From: DASZGI01 sp035938995
GTDB lineage: Bacteria > Actinomycetota > Actinomycetes > Streptomycetales > Catenulisporaceae
Assembly: GCF_035938995.1 (NCBI RefSeq)
Contig: NZ_DASZGI010000297.1
Coordinates: 1 to 26,183, forward strand
Direction: 5' to 3'
Length of the DNA: 26,183 nucleotides
Part shown: positions 24,395 to 26,183 of the stretch, in pieces
How positions within the stretch are numbered: the stretch's first letter is position 1
Layout of the letters: each line of letters starts with the position of its first letter
The notes under the pieces: model-generated
The model's input: only the letters and a program-made list of their open reading frames with translations
Database searches by the model: none
Told to the model about the DNA's origin: nothing
Position numbers and translations under genes: made by a program

Positions 24395-25198
24395 ATGATC
24401 GATCTGCAGCGCATCGTCCCGCTCAACCCGGGTGGCATCGCGACGCCGCTCTTCTGCGTGCACGGGGGTTCGGGCTCGGCCTACTCATACCTCGAACTGG
24501 CCTGGCAGCTCGGCGCCGACCGGCCGGTGTACGGAATCGAGGCGCCCGGCTTCGACGGCGACCGGGAACCGGTGCGCTCGCTGCCCGCGCTGTCCGCCGA
24601 ATACGTCGACACGCTGCGGGAATTCCGGCCGAGCGGCGACTTCTCGCTGCTGGGCTGGTCGCTCGGCGGCGTCATCGCGCTCGACATGGCGCGACGGCTC
24701 ACCGCGGCCGGGGCGCGCGTGCGCCAAGTCGTGCTGGTCGACGCCAGCGTTCCCAAGGCTGCCGCCCAACTGCCGCCGGAGAAGGAGATCGCGCGGCGGT
24801 TCCTCCTCGACACGCTGGCGACCGTGGAGGCGTCTCCGGCGGTGCTGAACCGCGTCCTCGCCGGGCATCCGACCGCGGGAGCCGAGGAGCTTTTCGCCGC
24901 AGCCGAGAAAACGGGCGCGCTGCCGGCCGAACTGGACGCCGACCTCATGGCAAAGCGCTACGCGGTGTTCAAAGCGCACGTCGAGGCGTCGTACGGATTC
25001 GAGGTGGCTGAGCCATACGACGGCCCGGTGCTCCACCTGGTCGCCTCGGAGTCGCCGGCCAGGTACACACACTGGGCCAAGGTGGCGACCAACCTGACCG
25101 AGCAGACCGTGCCCGGCGACCACTACTCGATGTGGACCGGCAACAGCCTGTTGCGGCTGGCCGGCCTGGCCCGAGCCGCGCTCGCCGCGGCTGAGTGA
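24395..25198 (+). CDS. stand-alone NRPS/PKS-type thioesterase
   Basis: A 267-residue alpha/beta-hydrolase. ATG 24395 follows AGGAAGTAGGA. It has the oxyanion strand LFCVHGGSGSAYSYLELA, the nucleophile Ser89 in GWSLGG, a likely acid Asp117 in VVLVDAS, and His244 in VPGDHYSMW. A lid of helices lies between about 125 and 200. The opening and GIEAPGFDG are closer to terminal thioesterase domains of NRPS enzymes than to type II editing enzymes (which usually read GHSMGA). It is made as a separate protein here, with no carrier or synthetase gene in view. Co-transcription with the StrR-like gene points to a secondary-metabolite role. The actual acyl substrate is unknown. Confidence 0.9.
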   Translation: MIDLQRIVPLNPGGIATPLFCVHGGSGSAYSYLELAWQLGADRPVYGIEAPGFDGDREPVRSLPALSAEYVDTLREFRPSGDFSLLGWSLGGVIALDMARRLTAAGARVRQVVLVDASVPKAAAQLPPEKEIARRFLLDTLATVEASPAVLNRVLAGHPTAGAEELFAAAEKTGALPAELDADLMAKRYAVFKAHVEASYGFEVAEPYDGPVLHLVASESPARYTHWAKVATNLTEQTVPGDHYSMWTGNSLLRLAGLARAALAAAE

Positions 25199-25235
25199 CC
25201 GACGCGCGACCGTCCTCGGCGGCGCCGCGCGGCCC

Positions 25236-25580
25236 AAACGACCGGTCGTCTTGGCGCCCGGAGGCGCGGACAGGTCCGTCGGCCAGCGCACCGCCGTCCG
25301 CCGCTGCGGTCTGCGCTGGTCAAAACGACCGGTCGTCTTAACTCGCGCAGACACAGGACGGACCCGAGCGCCCAACACGCCACTGCGCCCGTCCGCTGCT
25401 GCGGCCTGCACCGGTTAAAACGACCGGTCGTCTTAGTTCCCGGAGGCGCGGGACGGACGCGGGCATCCAACGGGCCACCGCGCCCGTCCGCTACTGCGGT
25501 CAGCACCAGTTAAAACGACCGGTCGTCTTAGCTCGCACGAGATGGGCCCGGGCATCCAACAAGCCACTGCACCGGCGCAA
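25236..25580. repeat. four ~90-bp repeats, each with palindrome ACGACCGGTCGT
   Basis: The perfect 12-bp palindrome ACGACCGGTCGT occurs at 25238-25249, 25325-25336, 25420-25431 and 25515-25526, spaced 87, 95 and 95 bases. The wider site AAAACGACCGGTCGTCTT is symmetric over 18 bases with one mismatch. The DNA between copies is also similar (GCGCCCGTCCGCTGCTGCGG; GGGCATCCAAC), so these are diverged tandem units. The palindrome, the best preserved part, resembles TetR-family operators. No gene is visible between 25199 and 25982. Confidence 0.85.
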
Positions 25581-25583
25581 CCT

Positions 25584-25631
25584 CGCGGCGCGAGTCCGGC
25601 GGTACTTCCCCGCTGCCGGACTCGCGCCGCG
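25584..25631. terminator. 17-bp perfect-stem hairpin
   Basis: CGCGGCGCGAGTCCGGC (25584-25600) pairs perfectly with GCCGGACTCGCGCCGCG (25615-25631) around a 14-base loop. It follows the repeat array and may end transcription from the thioesterase operon 385 bases upstream. No U-run follows; a structural or protein-binding role is also possible. Confidence 0.6.
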
Positions 25632-25650
25632 CACTTTGCTGGCTAGACTT

Positions 25651-25746
25651 CCGCCGCCGATCCGCCGATCCGCCGATCCGCCGATCCGCCGATCCGCCGA
25701 TCCGCCGATCCGCCGATCCGCCGATCCGCCGATCCGCTGATCCGCC
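25651..25746. repeat. octanucleotide microsatellite, 11 copies
   Basis: The unit GATCCGCC repeats with an exact 8-base period; GATC falls at 25659 and every 8 bases to 25739, with one C-to-T change in the tenth unit. The period is not a multiple of three and the stretch lies outside convincing genes. Such tracts can change copy number by slippage. The following stretch to 25982 shows no gene. Confidence 0.92.
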
Positions 25747-25982
25747 CGTGCTGCGAGTTTCGCGGAGTGAGGATGGCCGCGAGCATTTGGCGAGCCGCCA
25801 GCAACGTTATCTGATGCAAATCTGATGCTGTGTATGGGTGAATATCCTAGAAATGCCGTCTCGGTCCGGCGTGTGGCCGTCCGCTGGTGAGCGGCATGGG
25901 TTAGACGGGAGAGGTCGGTCAACCGAGCGCAGGCGCCGCGCCGTCCATCTGGCGGCACGCTGCCTGGAGAGGCCCCTCGCCC

Positions 25983-26183
25983 ATGCACCTGCCCACTTGT
26001 ACGCTGTCCCTGCCCAGGCCCAGCCGCCGTACCCTGCTCGCTGCGTCTGCGACGTTCATGCTCAGCGCCGTTACGCCCAAGGCGCTCGCCCTCGCCGACG
26101 ACGCCGCCAGCGGCGCGAGCCCACTTGTGGTGGCGGACCAAGGCACCCGGCGCGTCCTTCTGCTCGGCGACGATGGCAGCGGT
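25983..26183 (+). CDS. Tat-exported protein, N-terminal part only
   Basis: The first 67 codons of a gene running off the window. ATG 25983 has GGAGAGG about 11 bases upstream. A twin-arginine signal is clear: PSRRTLLAAS (13-22), a hydrophobic stretch, and a likely cut near PKALA. The mature start, SPLVVADQGTRRVLLLGDDG, looks like the first blade of a secreted beta-propeller, in which VADQGTRRVLLL is the typical strand. Similar openings occur in actinobacterial proteins of the DUF6528 kind, but too little is present to name it. About 785 gene-free bases with repeats and a microsatellite lie upstream. Confidence 0.75.
   Translation, partial: MHLPTCTLSLPRPSRRTLLAASATFMLSAVTPKALALADDAASGASPLVVADQGTRRVLLLGDDGSG

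Noticed and set aside
25236..25580. CRISPR array
   Set aside because: The intervals between palindromes are themselves similar and about 70-75 bases long, there are no cas genes, and only four units exist.
25500..26141. 213-residue minus-strand frame with an ADRRIGGS repeat
   Set aside because: The repeat is a translation of the 8-bp microsatellite, and the frame lies opposite a Tat signal gene and the palindrome array.

Overview
The window is very GC-rich, has frequent GTG starts with clear Shine-Dalgarno sites, and carries families typical of filamentous actinobacteria: StrR-type and LAL-type regulators, DUF4232 lipoproteins, Tat-exported proteins, and a caspase with its EACC1 partner. An actinomycete of the Streptomyces/Catenulispora kind is likely; the genus is not resolved. 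No rRNA, tRNA, transposase, integrase or CRISPR array was seen.

Region 1 (1-9279) looks like accessory or conflict-type gene content. On the minus strand, a caspase-like protease fused to a seven-blade WD40 propeller (626-2374) is followed by a small EACC1-type protein (195-572). Divergent from it is a four-gene plus-strand operon (2619-8695): a zinc-ribbon single-pass membrane protein, a two-TM membrane protein with a Pro/Ala-rich tail, a large HerA/VirB4-like ATPase with a C-terminal cysteine cluster, and a small single-pass membrane protein. A minus-strand gene (8728-9279) looks like a degenerate nucleotidyl-cyclase fold. It is divergent from a Crp/Fnr regulator that keeps its cyclic-nucleotide pocket (9550-10266).

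Region 2 (10263-15232, minus strand) holds an envelope/secretion operon: a Tat-exported beta-propeller-like protein, a cysteine-rich GH25/DUF1906-like protein without a signal peptide, a DUF4232 lipoprotein and a MauE/DoxX-like membrane protein. Upstream are a very small LuxR-type regulator and a MerB-like protein.

Region 3 (15482-19071) carries an MFS transporter, a VOC-fold protein, a PhzD-type isochorismatase and a TetR repressor. The TetR gene and the isochorismatase gene each have a matching TetR-style palindrome placed in their promoters. The TetR promoter predicts a leaderless mRNA.

Region 4 (19072-26183) starts with a 91-bp tandem repeat and a strong hairpin. A DUF4232 lipoprotein and a large LAL regulator follow, divergently arranged. 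A StrR-like regulator with a long inverted repeat in its leader sits just before a stand-alone NRPS/PKS-type thioesterase. Downstream is about 780 bp of gene-free DNA containing four ~90-bp repeats, each with the palindrome ACGACCGGTCGT, then a 17-bp-stem hairpin and an 11-copy octanucleotide microsatellite. The window ends inside a Tat-exported protein gene.
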